A stretch of 32,600 bases of DNA from Phycisphaerales bacterium UBA3190 (GCA_002364005.1 DEXG01000015.1:475352-507951), one strand, 5' to 3'; shown: positions 19,539 through 27,436, numbered from the stretch's first letter. The notes: a model not told the origin generated them from the sequence alone. Numbers and translations are program-made.

Positions 19539-21716
19539 TTACGGGCAGCCCGCAGTGAATGCGGCGAGGAACTCGCTGACATCAAAGAAGTCGTGGTTCC
19601 CATCACCATTGAAGTCACCGGCTGCATCCATCGCATTAAACGCGGACAAGAACTCGCTCACATCGAAGAAGTCGAGCACACCGTCGCCATTCATGTCAGC
19701 AGAGCATCGAGCATCGTCACAGACCTCGCTCGAGACCTTGAAGCCATCGATACCGCCTTCAACCGTCGTGTCCGCGCCCGCATCGGTCACCTGAACACGC
19801 AACTGGAACACATTGTTCAACGGCACATAGTCAGTCAGGTTGAACGAGAGCTCGTCCCATTCACCACCGGTGCTCGTGATCGACATCACCGTCGTGTAGC
19901 TGATCCCCGCGTTGCTGCTGAACTGGATCTTCATCGAGTCGGGGCCCGAGCCGGTCATCCACGCGGACAAACGAAGCACAGGCTCTTCGATATCTGTCAG
20001 ATCAATCAGAGGCGATGCGAGAAACACGCTCCCATTGTCAACATCGATTCCCGCGGTATTCGAGGTCACATAGCATGCCCCGGACCCATCGGAATCATTG
20101 TCCGGATCGCCAAGGCCGTACCCGTTCGGGATCGCACGAATGAAAGAACCAGACCCGCCGGTCGTGTAGCTCAGCCAGCCCTGATTCTCCTCGAAATCGT
20201 CTTCCATCGAGATGGTCAGCTCGTCCAACGCCACCGTGGTGTAACTGCCGGTTGCCGGAAGCGTCACGATCGTGCCCTCCTCGTCTTCGATCTCAAACGA
20301 GTACGAGACATTGCTCCCGCAGTAATACGAACTAAAGGTGCCGGTGTAGGTGCCGTCGCCGTTGTCGACCATGTCCTGCTCAAAGCTCGTGCCGTCCGTC
20401 GCATTCACGATGAACTTGGGTGCCCCGACCACGGTGTGCCCCTGAAGGTTATCGATGACAAGAACAACCTCATCACCACCCTCGGGCTGCACATGCGTGG
20501 GCTCAGAGACCAACGACGCCTGAATGTTGCGAGGCAAGCAGATCCCCTGCGGATTCGCCAGCGCGTTCTGCAGGTCGTTGTTGAAGATGTATGTCCCCTG
20601 ATTGCCGCCCGAGGTGTTACAGCCAGCATTCGTATGGATACCAAGCACCGTCTGGTTGTTCTCGTCGAGGATCGCCGAGCCCGAGTTGCCGCCGGTCGTA
20701 TCAGTCGAATAGCGGATCGTGTTGCCGCTGCGGTAGGTCAGCGGGCCGACATGCGTCTTCTGCACCAAGTACCAGCTCGCCGGGACCGGGGAACTCGTTG
20801 AGCCATAACCCGTGATCCGGATCGGGCGGCTGTCGGCGCTCACGCCCGTCGTTGCGAGCGTGTGATGCACCCCGTACGACTGACCGGGGCTCATCCCCGT
20901 ATTCGAGTTGTCGAACACACCAAAGTACGCCCAGTCGTTCCCGATGAAGATCCCACCGATGCTGTCCTGCACCGACGAGTTGTCAACCGGGTACTGATCC
21001 TGAGGCGGCGGGTTCTGCGTCGATCCACCACTGCTCGAGAGCGGCACATTGAACTGGATCACATCGCCGCCCGCCGGGCCGCAGTGCGCCGCGGTCAGCA
21101 TGCGGCTGCCGTGATCGCTGAACAGCCAAGCCGTACACCCGATCGGCATCAGCCGCGCATCGCGATTGTCATAGCTCAGCTCACGATCATCGACGCTGCC
21201 ACAGATCGAACGCGGACCAACGATGGGCGCGGACACCTGAACACCCGTCACACGCACCCGGTTCACCTGATGCGTCGCGTTGGGCGAAGCCATGATCTCG
21301 ACCTTCACCGCGCCACCATTGAAGTACGCCGTGCTGTCGCCCCACTCCTGCAATGACTTGGCATCGAGGTACTGCTCATGACCATCCTGCAGCGAAGTGA
21401 TGCGCAGGTAGCTCTCGCGAACATGCTCATCCGACTTGGCCAGCATCACATCACTGAAGCGAAGACGCACCCATTCGGCATCCCCAACCTCGACGACCTC
21501 TTCCCAGATCGGAACCTGCAGATCACGAGCACCCGACGGCGCGCCCGTAATGCCCACGAAACCCGAATCGACATCGACCGTCAACTCGCGAAACTCCGGC
21601 TGCTCAAAGTCGCCAATCGGCTGGTCATTCGACACATTCACAGATTGCGCCAACGCCTGTGTCGCCATGCCAGCGGCACATACCAGCATCAGCCCGAGGG
21701 TACACCCTTGCTTCAT
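19539..21716 (-). CDS. Secreted trypsin-like serine protease with C-terminal dockerin-like repeats
   Basis: A 725-residue exported protease. The signal peptide MKQGCTLGLMLVCAAGMA is followed by an N-terminal beta-rich region. The trypsin-like domain then carries the full triad: His211 in LTAAHCG, Asp261 in GNDWAYFG and Ser345 in TTGGNSGSA. After it come an Ig/beta-sandwich region, a jelly-roll-like region (about 530-660) and two calcium-loop repeats at the end (ADMNGDGVLDFFDVSEFLSAF and AGDFNGDGNHDFFDVSEFLAAF, shown in short: DMNGDGVLDFFDVSEF, DFNGDGNHDFFDVSEF). These terminal repeats resemble dockerin domains and are common on secreted Phycisphaerae proteins. The start at 21716 has AGGAG at good spacing; the frame's earlier ATG lacks one. 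Confidence 0.92.
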   Translation of the reverse strand: MKQGCTLGLMLVCAAGMATQALAQSVNVSNDQPIGDFEQPEFRELTVDVDSGFVGITGAPSGARDLQVPIWEEVVEVGDAEWVRLRFSDVMLAKSDEHVRESYLRITSLQDGHEQYLDAKSLQEWGDSTAYFNGGAVKVEIMASPNATHQVNRVRVTGVQVSAPIVGPRSICGSVDDRELSYDNRDARLMPIGCTAWLFSDHGSRMLTAAHCGPAGGDVIQFNVPLSSSGGSTQNPPPQDQYPVDNSSVQDSIGGIFIGNDWAYFGVFDNSNTGMSPGQSYGVHHTLATTGVSADSRPIRITGYGSTSSPVPASWYLVQKTHVGPLTYRSGNTIRYSTDTTGGNSGSAILDENNQTVLGIHTNAGCNTSGGNQGTYIFNNDLQNALANPQGICLPRNIQASLVSEPTHVQPEGGDEVVLVIDNLQGHTVVGAPKFIVNATDGTSFEQDMVDNGDGTYTGTFSSYYCGSNVSYSFEIEDEEGTIVTLPATGSYTTVALDELTISMEDDFEENQGWLSYTTGGSGSFIRAIPNGYGLGDPDNDSDGSGACYVTSNTAGIDVDNGSVFLASPLIDLTDIEEPVLRLSAWMTGSGPDSMKIQFSSNAGISYTTVMSITSTGGEWDELSFNLTDYVPLNNVFQLRVQVTDAGADTTVEGGIDGFKVSSEVCDDARCSADMNGDGVLDFFDVSEFLSAFNAMDAAGDFNGDGNHDFFDVSEFLAAFTAGCP

Positions 21717-21828
21717 CGTTCGCTCCTGATTATTCACTTCGCACACTCCACGGAGCATGCACTATGGCTGAATGCCACAGCTGGAAAACTCACTCGACGC
21801 ACCGACATCAACACAACACCCGTCGGGC

Positions 21829-21872
21829 ACAAGCCCAGACTAACGCATCGCGATACCCCGTACAAGCCCAGA
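21829..21872. repeat. Direct repeat ACAAGCCCAGA, 33-bp period
   Basis: The 11-bp sequence occurs at 21829-21839 and 21862-21872, upstream of the protease start. Three helical turns separate the copies. Possible regulator site; no further evidence. Confidence 0.5.
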
Positions 21873-21902
21873 ACTGGGGATTTGACCCGAATACCGCTGC
21901 TT

Positions 21903-23048
21903 TTAGACCGCCCAGGGATCATCCCCACGGTACCAGCGATCGAGCGTCCCCACGCACGCATCGCGATAAAGCACACACAGACGCGCCGCATCCAATGCGT
22001 GCCCATGGAGCGCCGGGGCGCTCAAAGCATCGAAGTGATCCGGATCCACCATCATCAGGTCCGGGTCCGCGATATTCGACTCCCCCCGATAACTGGTCTC
22101 ATACATCGTCCGCAGCGCCCAGTACCGCGAAGCGTACAGCTCGAACGCCTCGTGCTCGCTGTTGGCCAGCTGATTCCCAAACGATGGGTTCTCTGGATCA
22201 GTCGCCGTCAGGTGCTCGTCGCTCGTCACGATGTCCGAACCAAACAGGATCCGCCCCGCGTAGCGATCAAGGAACGCAACCAACTCGCCCGTCTCGTGCT
22301 TGCTCAACTCTCGGATCATCCACTTGGTCGCGCTCGTATCCAAAATCAGCTTCGGATGACGATCGAGCAACCCACTCAGGAAATCCAGGTCCTCGGGCCA
22401 GCCACCCATGTGCGCCGCCATGCAGGGCATCCCCGTCTTCTCAAGCAGCCGCTCGAGCGACTCGTACTGCGATTCCTTGGTGCCATACTTGGACGAATCG
22501 CTGTACATCGTCTCAAACCAGGTGTCCGGGTCGGCGCAGTGCACCATCAGCATCATGCCCAGCGACTTGGCCTTCTCCGCGACGCGAAGCTTCCAGGCCG
22601 AATCGAACGGCACGATCTCCTCGGGCGCCAGCCCCATCGTCGAAACATAATCCCGAAGCCGCGGCGCCCCCCAGAACTTCACCATCCGCGCACCACGCGC
22701 ATGCCACTGATCCAGGTTCTCCAGAAATCCCACCGTGTGCGCCCACTGCCGGTCCTCGTGCATGTACTCAGGGATCGCCACAAACGACACCCGATCGCCC
22801 ATCACCTCGCGCACAGCGTCCGCCTGAACCAGCTGCGTCTGCGAATAGACACGCTCGATCCCATACAGATCACTCACCCGCTTGTACACTTGAGCAGCCC
22901 GCTCGCCGTTGATATGGGCGTGGGCATCGATCATCGGGCACACCGGTGCCCCGAATCTCAACGCCTCTGCTTCATAATCCAGCCCGAGTCGGTTCGCGGG
23001 GGTCATGCCCCCACCCGTCTGCCTTACCGCGTTCGCCTGATCAGTCAC
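21903..23048 (-). CDS. Amidohydrolase family 2 (metal-dependent hydrolase)
   Basis: A 381-residue TIM-barrel hydrolase. Near the N-terminus MIDAHAHI gives the paired metal-binding His (about residues 43 and 45). Later strands give MLMVHCADP, CMAAHMGGWPEDLDFL (His and Gly-Trp) and RILFGSDIV (metal-binding Asp). These are the Amidohydrolase_2 landmarks, a group that includes decarboxylases and lactonases; the substrate cannot be read off. The GTG at 23048 has GGGAG seven bases upstream and is preferred; the ATG at 23006 is the alternative. Longer starts would run into the divergent glycosyltransferase gene, whose ATG is 36 bp away. Confidence 0.85.
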   Translation of the reverse strand: MTDQANAVRQTGGGMTPANRLGLDYEAEALRFGAPVCPMIDAHAHINGERAAQVYKRVSDLYGIERVYSQTQLVQADAVREVMGDRVSFVAIPEYMHEDRQWAHTVGFLENLDQWHARGARMVKFWGAPRLRDYVSTMGLAPEEIVPFDSAWKLRVAEKAKSLGMMLMVHCADPDTWFETMYSDSSKYGTKESQYESLERLLEKTGMPCMAAHMGGWPEDLDFLSGLLDRHPKLILDTSATKWMIRELSKHETGELVAFLDRYAGRILFGSDIVTSDEHLTATDPENPSFGNQLANSEHEAFELYASRYWALRTMYETSYRGESNIADPDLMMVDPDHFDALSAPALHGHALDAARLCVLYRDACVGTLDRWYRGDDPWAV

Positions 23049-23084
23049 AACAGATCTCCCAGCCGTTCCCGCGTCCTCTGAAAC

Positions 23085-24272
23085 ATGATAGACACCCAGA
23101 CCCAGCCCGATTCGACACCGCGCCCCCTCCGGGTCGCACTCGCCCACGACTGGCTCGTCGGGTACCGCGGCGGCGAGATGGTCCTCGATGCCATCGCTTC
23201 GCTGCTCCAGCGCCACAACCACACCATCACCCGCATCTACACGATGTTCGACAACGCCAGCCCCCTGTCCCCCACACTCGATCCGCTGCCACGCACCGTC
23301 TCGTCACTCAACGCCCGCCCCGAATCGCTGCGACGCTGGCTCCTCCCCCGATATCCCAAAGCAGTCGAGGAACTCAGCGCCCGCCTCCGCCGCGACCACG
23401 CCAGCGAACCGATCGACCTGCTCATCTCCACCAGCTCCGCCGCGATCAAATCCATCCAGCCCCCGCCCGGCGTGCCGCACATCTGCTACTGCCACGCCCC
23501 CGCCCGCTACCTCTGGTCCCAGACTGACAACTACGCCTCACCCGATCTCAAAGGACGCCTCCGCGCACTCGGGCTCGCGCTCTTTGCACCACGCCTCCGC
23601 GCATGGGACCAGGCCACCGCTGGACGCGTCGACCACTACATCGCCAACTCCACCCACACCGCCAACGAGATCAGACGCTGCTACAGGCACGACGCCGCCG
23701 TCATCCACCCGCCCGTCCGCACCGACTTCTTCACACCCGACCCTGCCACACCACGAGGAGACCACCTCCTCCTCGTCGCTGCGCTCGAACCCTACAAACG
23801 CGTCGATCTCGCCATCGATGCCGCGCTGCGCCTCAATCGAAAACTTATGATCGTCGGCAGCGGATCCCACGAAGCATCGCTCCGAAACCACGCCAAGAAC
23901 AACCCGCTCATCTCATTCGTCGGCAAGGTCAGCGACGAACAACTCCGCGATCACTATCGCCGCGCCAGCGCGTTTCTCTTCCCACAAATAGAAGACTTTG
24001 GGATCACCGCCGTTGAAGCACAGGCATGCGGCACACCCGTCGTCGCCCAGCACGCCGGCGGCGCACTCGACTCGGTCATCGGCTCCTCCACCGGCTCGTT
24101 CTTCCAAGCCCCCACGCCAGAATCACTCGCCGAGGCCATCAAACAATGCCCGACGCCAGACTCCAGCGATCACGGCGCGTGTCGCAGCTCTGCCCTGCGA
24201 TTCACATCCGAGACCTTCGCACGCCTGATGAACGAAGCCATCGCCCAAACAGTCAACCAAGCGAATCGGTGA
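23085..24272 (+). CDS. Family 4 glycosyltransferase
   Basis: A retaining glycosyltransferase of 395 residues with the GT-B fold. The N-terminal domain begins VALAHDWLVGYRGGE, and ICYCHAPARYLWS lies near the middle. The C-terminal nucleotide-sugar domain has ALEPYKRVDLAIDA and the E-x7-E motif in EDFGITAVEAQACGTPVV. Enzymes of this type (WbaZ/mannosyltransferase-like) build O-antigens and exopolysaccharides. It has no obvious ribosome site. Its last 20 bases overlap the 3' end of the convergent flavin-reductase gene. Confidence 0.9.
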   Translation: MIDTQTQPDSTPRPLRVALAHDWLVGYRGGEMVLDAIASLLQRHNHTITRIYTMFDNASPLSPTLDPLPRTVSSLNARPESLRRWLLPRYPKAVEELSARLRRDHASEPIDLLISTSSAAIKSIQPPPGVPHICYCHAPARYLWSQTDNYASPDLKGRLRALGLALFAPRLRAWDQATAGRVDHYIANSTHTANEIRRCYRHDAAVIHPPVRTDFFTPDPATPRGDHLLLVAALEPYKRVDLAIDAALRLNRKLMIVGSGSHEASLRNHAKNNPLISFVGKVSDEQLRDHYRRASAFLFPQIEDFGITAVEAQACGTPVVAQHAGGALDSVIGSSTGSFFQAPTPESLAEAIKQCPTPDSSDHGACRSSALRFTSETFARLMNEAIAQTVNQANR

Positions 24273-24756
24273 TCGGATCGATCTTCACGCGTTGACCATC
24301 GTGGAGCACGCCGACAACCAGCCCCACGAACAGTTCCAACTCTGCTTCAAGGTCGACACGGCGCATCACCTCGCAATCGAACCAGATCTTGCAACGCGGG
24401 ATCATCGGCGAACCGGTCACCAGCGATGTCGTCTCGATCGCGTCAAATGGATCGTCATCGCCGACGGCCGCGTGATTGCTTGGCGCCGCGTCCTTGCCCC
24501 GGAACCGACGCTCGATCAGCCGATCACCCGACCCGAGCACGCCCAGCGCAAAGCTGCGCGAGTCGCGGATCAACGGGTCGATCTGATGCCCCTTCCGCGC
24601 CGCGATACACAAAAGCGCCGGGTCGGTTCCGCAACACTGCACGCTGTGCACCAGCATGCCGCCCCGCTGATCATCGAACGCCGCCGTCATCAGGTACAGC
24701 CCGCTCGGGAATAGCCCCAGCGCAGACTGAACCACTTGATCTTCACTTTGTGACAT
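24253..24756 (-). CDS. Flavin-reductase-like FMN-binding split-barrel protein
   Basis: A 167-residue protein that looks like the flavin reductase domain: SGLYLMTAAFDDQRGGMLVHSVQCCGTDPALLCIAARK, given in pieces (GLYLMTAAFDDQRGGMLV, SVQCCGTDPALLCIAARKG). An SFALGVLG strand and a C-terminal LFVGLVVGVLHDG strand follow. Such proteins bind FMN and reduce flavins or serve as flavoprotein partners; the specific role is unknown. A GGGGGA element lies a few bases before the ATG. Its 3' end overlaps that of the GT4 gene by 20 bp. Confidence 0.82.
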   Translation of the reverse strand: MSQSEDQVVQSALGLFPSGLYLMTAAFDDQRGGMLVHSVQCCGTDPALLCIAARKGHQIDPLIRDSRSFALGVLGSGDRLIERRFRGKDAAPSNHAAVGDDDPFDAIETTSLVTGSPMIPRCKIWFDCEVMRRVDLEAELELFVGLVVGVLHDGQRVKIDPITDSLG

Positions 24757-24996
24757 TGATCCCCCGTATCAATCGTCGTGGACGCACAATCCCCTTGTGC
24801 TCTTCGCCCACGCCGAGGCAGTGTTCCGCCTCAACTCCGTTTCTCTTGGAATTGATCTATCCCCATCCCTCGAACATTCCCTATTTTCACATATGCACAA
24901 CGCTTTGTGTGCCCCAGAGACGGAATCTCTATAAGTTCTTGCAGAATAACACGATGCCACGCCGAATATCCCTCCACCGACGACGAACATCCCCCT

Positions 24997-25014
24997 GGGT
25001 TGTCCACAACCCAC
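24997..25014. promoter_or_regulatory. Palindrome with DnaA-box-like core TTGTCCACA
   Basis: TGGGTTGT and ACAACCCA are perfect 8-bp arms around CC. The core TTGTCCACA (25001-25009) equals the DnaA-box consensus of GC-rich bacteria such as Streptomyces. It lies 32 bp upstream of the mraZ -35. Only one copy was noticed, so it is not an origin. Confidence 0.5.
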
Positions 25015-25045
25015 CCCCAATCTGTTGAAATGGGGTCCAATCGGC

Positions 25046-25074
25046 TTGCGTTGTGGGTCATAGTGGGCGATAAT
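25046..25074 (+). promoter_or_regulatory. mraZ promoter with MraZ box in the spacer
   Basis: TTGCGT (25046-25051) and GATAAT (25069-25074) are 17 bp apart. Between them GTGGG occurs at 25053-25057 and 25063-25067, a 10-bp period. Known MraZ boxes are TGGGN repeats with 5-base spacers, so MraZ bound here would block its own promoter. Confidence 0.75.
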
Positions 25075-25106
25075 CCCACGAATGAACCACACCGGGGACA
25101 CAAGCC

Positions 25107-25571
25107 GTGCCATTTACAGGACAAGCAGAGGGCACCATCGACGCCAAGCAGCGTCTGGCCATCCCTGCGAAGTTCCGCAATCGCTGGTCGCCCGAGCAGG
25201 ACGGCCAGACATGGTTCTGCGTCCCATGGCCCGAGACCGGGGCACTCCGCCTCTACACCGAGAAGATGCACAACGACCTCTTCACGGCCGGTCGTCGCGA
25301 CCCGAGTCTGACGCCCGACGAGGACCAGGCCGAACTGGATGTGATCTTGCACTCCGTGACCGAACAAGTGGATGTGGACAGCAACAACCGCATCCGTTTG
25401 CCCGCATGGCAGGTCGAAGCCCTGAAACTGCCCAAGGAAGTGATTGTCTTGGGAGCCGGCGATCGACTGGAAATCCGTGCCCGGGACGAATGGCAGAGCG
25501 AGTTCAACGACCGACTCTCCAAGATGGCCCAACTCTCCAAGACACTCTCCGCAAGGAAGCCGACCACCTGA
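25107..25571 (+). CDS. mraZ: Transcriptional regulator MraZ
   Basis: A DNA-binding protein that in other bacteria represses the division and cell-wall cluster it heads. The 154-residue protein has the two AbrB-like half-domains of the family: EGTIDAKQRLAIPAKFRNRW near the start and a second copy, VDVDSNNRIRLPAWQ, near residues 88-102. The GTG start at 25107 gives the usual N-terminus; only a weak GGGGA lies upstream. In most bacteria rsmH, ftsL and ftsI follow directly. Here nothing of that kind follows; a hairpin-rich region and then an abortive-infection gene do. Most planctomycetes lack ftsZ, so an orphan mraZ fits the group. Confidence 0.93.
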   Translation: MPFTGQAEGTIDAKQRLAIPAKFRNRWSPEQDGQTWFCVPWPETGALRLYTEKMHNDLFTAGRRDPSLTPDEDQAELDVILHSVTEQVDVDSNNRIRLPAWQVEALKLPKEVIVLGAGDRLEIRARDEWQSEFNDRLSKMAQLSKTLSARKPTT

Positions 25572-25881
25572 ATCACCGCACCACACCCCAAACCATCGCA
25601 GGACGCGATGCAGAGGGACCGACAACCAGGAACATCTGTTTCACCCCGTTCTCAACGCACGGCCGCCAAGAGAACACCCACCACGCCCGAGCATTCGGAC
25701 GAGACAATCAGAACTGAGCCAAACTGGTGAGGGGTGCGTACGCCCCCTTGACCCACCAAGGACGGCGATGCTCCGCAAGGACGCGAAGCACTCAAGGATC
25801 ACGCTCCCCGACGGGGGAGCCCCAGTCAAACTCAGTTCACCCACGACCCGGCTGACCCACCACCAGCCGGGTTTTTTCGTG
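25572..25881 (+). ncRNA. Hairpin-rich region after mraZ, possible structured RNA
   Basis: 310 bp with no credible gene. In plus-strand RNA it can form CATCGC/GCGATG (25594-25610), GTTCTC/GAGAAC (about 25650-25677), GGGGTG/CGCCCC (about 25733-25748), CCTTG/CAAGG (about 25747-25764), GCTCCCC/GGGGAGC (25803-25820) and finally a perfect terminator. A degenerate run of three CAAGGA-containing units of 17-19 bases lies at about 25765-25805. It may be an independent RNA, the mraZ 3' untranslated region, or both. It does not show the marks of tmRNA, RNase P RNA or SRP RNA. Confidence 0.4.
25846..25877 (+). terminator. Intrinsic terminator of the mraZ / candidate RNA unit
   Basis: A perfect 9-bp stem (25846-25854 with 25864-25872), nine-base loop and T to 25877. 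It ends plus-strand transcription just before the convergent abortive-infection gene. Confidence 0.9.
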
Positions 25882-26793
25882 CTAAGTCCATACCGGGGAT
25901 TCCTTCCATCGATCTGGAAATCCCATGAGGTAAGCGGGGAACACATCTGACACCCGATCGATGAACCGGATTACTCGCTCATGCCACTCCCGGTCGCCGT
26001 CAATTGATCCCAGCATCCAGATCAGGATACTGAGTACCACGAAAACCCGGTTTCCGGCAATCTGAACCGGGGATCTCCACGCTTCGTCTCTCTTGGGCAG
26101 CATCGGTCTGGTCCCCAACTCTCGGTTCCAGAGCCGACCGTGGTGCGCACAGATGTTCCGAACGGTATTGAGGCAAAGGAGCCAGCTCTCCAGCACTGTT
26201 GGATGCACATTAAACCGACGTGCGATCTCTGATCGGACTGAGCTTGGGCATGCCTTATAAAAAGTCATGAGTGTTCCGAACGACCACACTTCAACTGCCA
26301 TCCACAATGGCAGATATTGTTCTTCATCCCCATACTTATTAAAGAAGTGGCGCTTGAACTGCTCCTGGCTTCGATCCTGCTCTGCCTGAACACGCTCGAG
26401 GAACTTCTTCCGGGAGCCTTTGCGATCGAGCCCTGGCAATGACTTTGGATCCGTGGCGTAAGAAAAGAGGCCAAACTTCAGCGAGTGCGAAGTCGCAATC
26501 TGACTGCGGAGAAAGACCTCAACTCGCTCAACCGCATCCATCACAAGCAGACGCAACTGGCGATCGGCTCGGTATCGATCCCATACCAACTGGAAGTTGA
26601 GTGGCCCTTCGAACTCATCGAGTAGCGATCCATCACCGGACCTCTTCCGGAACGGGTATGTGTACCCACTCAGTCGGTAATAGCCCACCGACCTCAGACA
26701 TGCTTCGATGTAGTCGCGATCTCCGACGATGCCTCGCTGGATCAGTAAATCCATAAGTTGATCGGTTCGCAACGCCGGCTTGTCGTACTTCAT
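25882..26793 (-). CDS. Abi_2 (AbiD/AbiF-type) abortive-infection protein, HEPN ribonuclease fold
   Basis: A 303-residue phage-defence protein. The N-terminus MKYDKPALRTDQLMDLLIQRG and the motif SVGYYRLSGYTYPFRK (about 35-50) are Abi_2 signatures. DAVERVEVFLRSQIA and LPLWMAVEVWSFGTL follow. The motif RNICAHHGRLWNREL has R212 and H217, the R-x4-6-H catalytic pattern of HEPN nucleases, so it probably cuts RNA to stop growth in infected cells. The start at 26793 matches the family N-terminus; the frame stays open 17 codons upstream, into a terminator-like hairpin. An AATACT hexamer ends five bases before the ATG, so a separate near-leaderless promoter is possible. No toxin partner gene is adjacent; the upstream hairpin may encode an RNA partner. 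Confidence 0.88.
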   Translation of the reverse strand: MKYDKPALRTDQLMDLLIQRGIVGDRDYIEACLRSVGYYRLSGYTYPFRKRSGDGSLLDEFEGPLNFQLVWDRYRADRQLRLLVMDAVERVEVFLRSQIATSHSLKFGLFSYATDPKSLPGLDRKGSRKKFLERVQAEQDRSQEQFKRHFFNKYGDEEQYLPLWMAVEVWSFGTLMTFYKACPSSVRSEIARRFNVHPTVLESWLLCLNTVRNICAHHGRLWNRELGTRPMLPKRDEAWRSPVQIAGNRVFVVLSILIWMLGSIDGDREWHERVIRFIDRVSDVFPAYLMGFPDRWKESPVWT

Positions 26794-26823
26794 CCTGCAG
26801 TATTCCGAACTCAAGGCGCATAG

Positions 26824-26864
26824 AAAAACCCGCCGAGTGAGCATGCAACAGAGGCCTAGCGGGT
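26824..26864 (-). terminator. Terminator-like hairpin in the abi leader; 3' end of a candidate small RNA
   Basis: In minus-strand RNA ACCCGC (26859-26864) pairs with GCGGGT (26828-26833) around a 25-base loop containing GCATGC, and T follows directly. A promoter lies just upstream, so a transcript of about 47 bases would end 30 bases before the abi start. Read-through would express the toxin. Confidence 0.6.
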
Positions 26865-26874
26865 GTGCTATTTT

Positions 26875-26902
26875 ATTCTATCGGAATTTTTCGATAAATC
26901 AA
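26875..26902 (-). promoter_or_regulatory. Promoter of the abi leader / candidate small RNA
   Basis: On the minus strand TTGATT (26897-26902) and TAGAAT (26875-26880) are 16 bp apart in the most AT-rich patch of the region. A TATCG/CGATA inverted repeat (26879-26896) lies between and over these elements and could be an operator. Confidence 0.5.
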
Positions 26903-26956
26903 CCACTGATCTTGCCAAGAGTTGGGCGAAACGGCTCACAACAACGGCAGAATCAT

Positions 26957-27436
26957 TCATCCCGCGTGCCGATAGCCGCCCGGAATAGAGCGACGAAATC
27001 CATGGGCGACTTGCCCAGGCATCCCCTTTCGTCGTCGCCGGGTCGGGCGAACAGCCCCACCCACGATCGTGCCCGGGAGGCGGGCCAGCAGAGCTGCGGC
27101 ACAGACCGCGCATACCGCGGACCAGCCCGGCTGGCGGGCAACACGCACACGCATCACGCGGCTGGTGCCCTGCCCGCAGCATGGACATTCATATTTCCCC
27201 TCACGACGCCACTGAAAACGCTCAATCCCAAGCTCACGATCGGCAACAGACTCGCGTTTCGGGGCCTCCCCAAACGCCTCGGTCACGGAGTCACGCTCGG
27301 GCGCTTCTGGCGCTGCTTCGACGGCTGCGGCCTTGGTTTGAACCTCATCTGCGAACGGGATAATGCCCGAATCATCGATGTTTTCAGCGAGCGGGCCGGT
27401 GCCATCGCTCTGGTTGTGTGTGCAGGCCTGATCCAT
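26957..27436 (-). CDS. Small Cys-rich, zinc-ribbon-like hypothetical protein
   Basis: A 159-residue protein I do not recognise. Residues 1-75 are acidic and Ala-rich, without clear domains. Then KYECPCCG (Cys84, 86, 87) and SAVCAVCAAALLARLPG (Cys109, 112) form a probable zinc-binding knuckle. A strongly basic stretch PTRRRRKG and a Gly/Arg-rich tail follow. A nucleic-acid-binding role fits this layout but is inference. The ATG at 27436 has GGGGA upstream. The gene lies directly upstream of the abi leader on the same strand. The opposite strand is also open here, but that frame has no recognisable features. Confidence 0.6.
   Translation of the reverse strand: MDQACTHNQSDGTGPLAENIDDSGIIPFADEVQTKAAAVEAAPEAPERDSVTEAFGEAPKRESVADRELGIERFQWRREGKYECPCCGQGTSRVMRVRVARQPGWSAVCAVCAAALLARLPGTIVGGAVRPTRRRRKGMPGQVAHGFRRSIPGGYRHAG

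Larger units (their letters stand above)
24757..25106. other. Divergent intergenic region between the flavin reductase gene and mraZ
   Basis: This 350-bp region has no credible gene. It contains an AGAGA/TCTCT inverted repeat (24916-24930), an 18-bp palindrome holding a DnaA-box sequence (24997-25014), and the mraZ promoter with its MraZ box (25046-25074). No clear promoter for the flavin reductase gene could be picked out. Confidence 0.7.

Noticed and set aside
24997..25014. Replication origin
   Set aside because: Only one DnaA-box-like site was noticed, with no AT-rich unwinding region and no dnaA or dnaN nearby.
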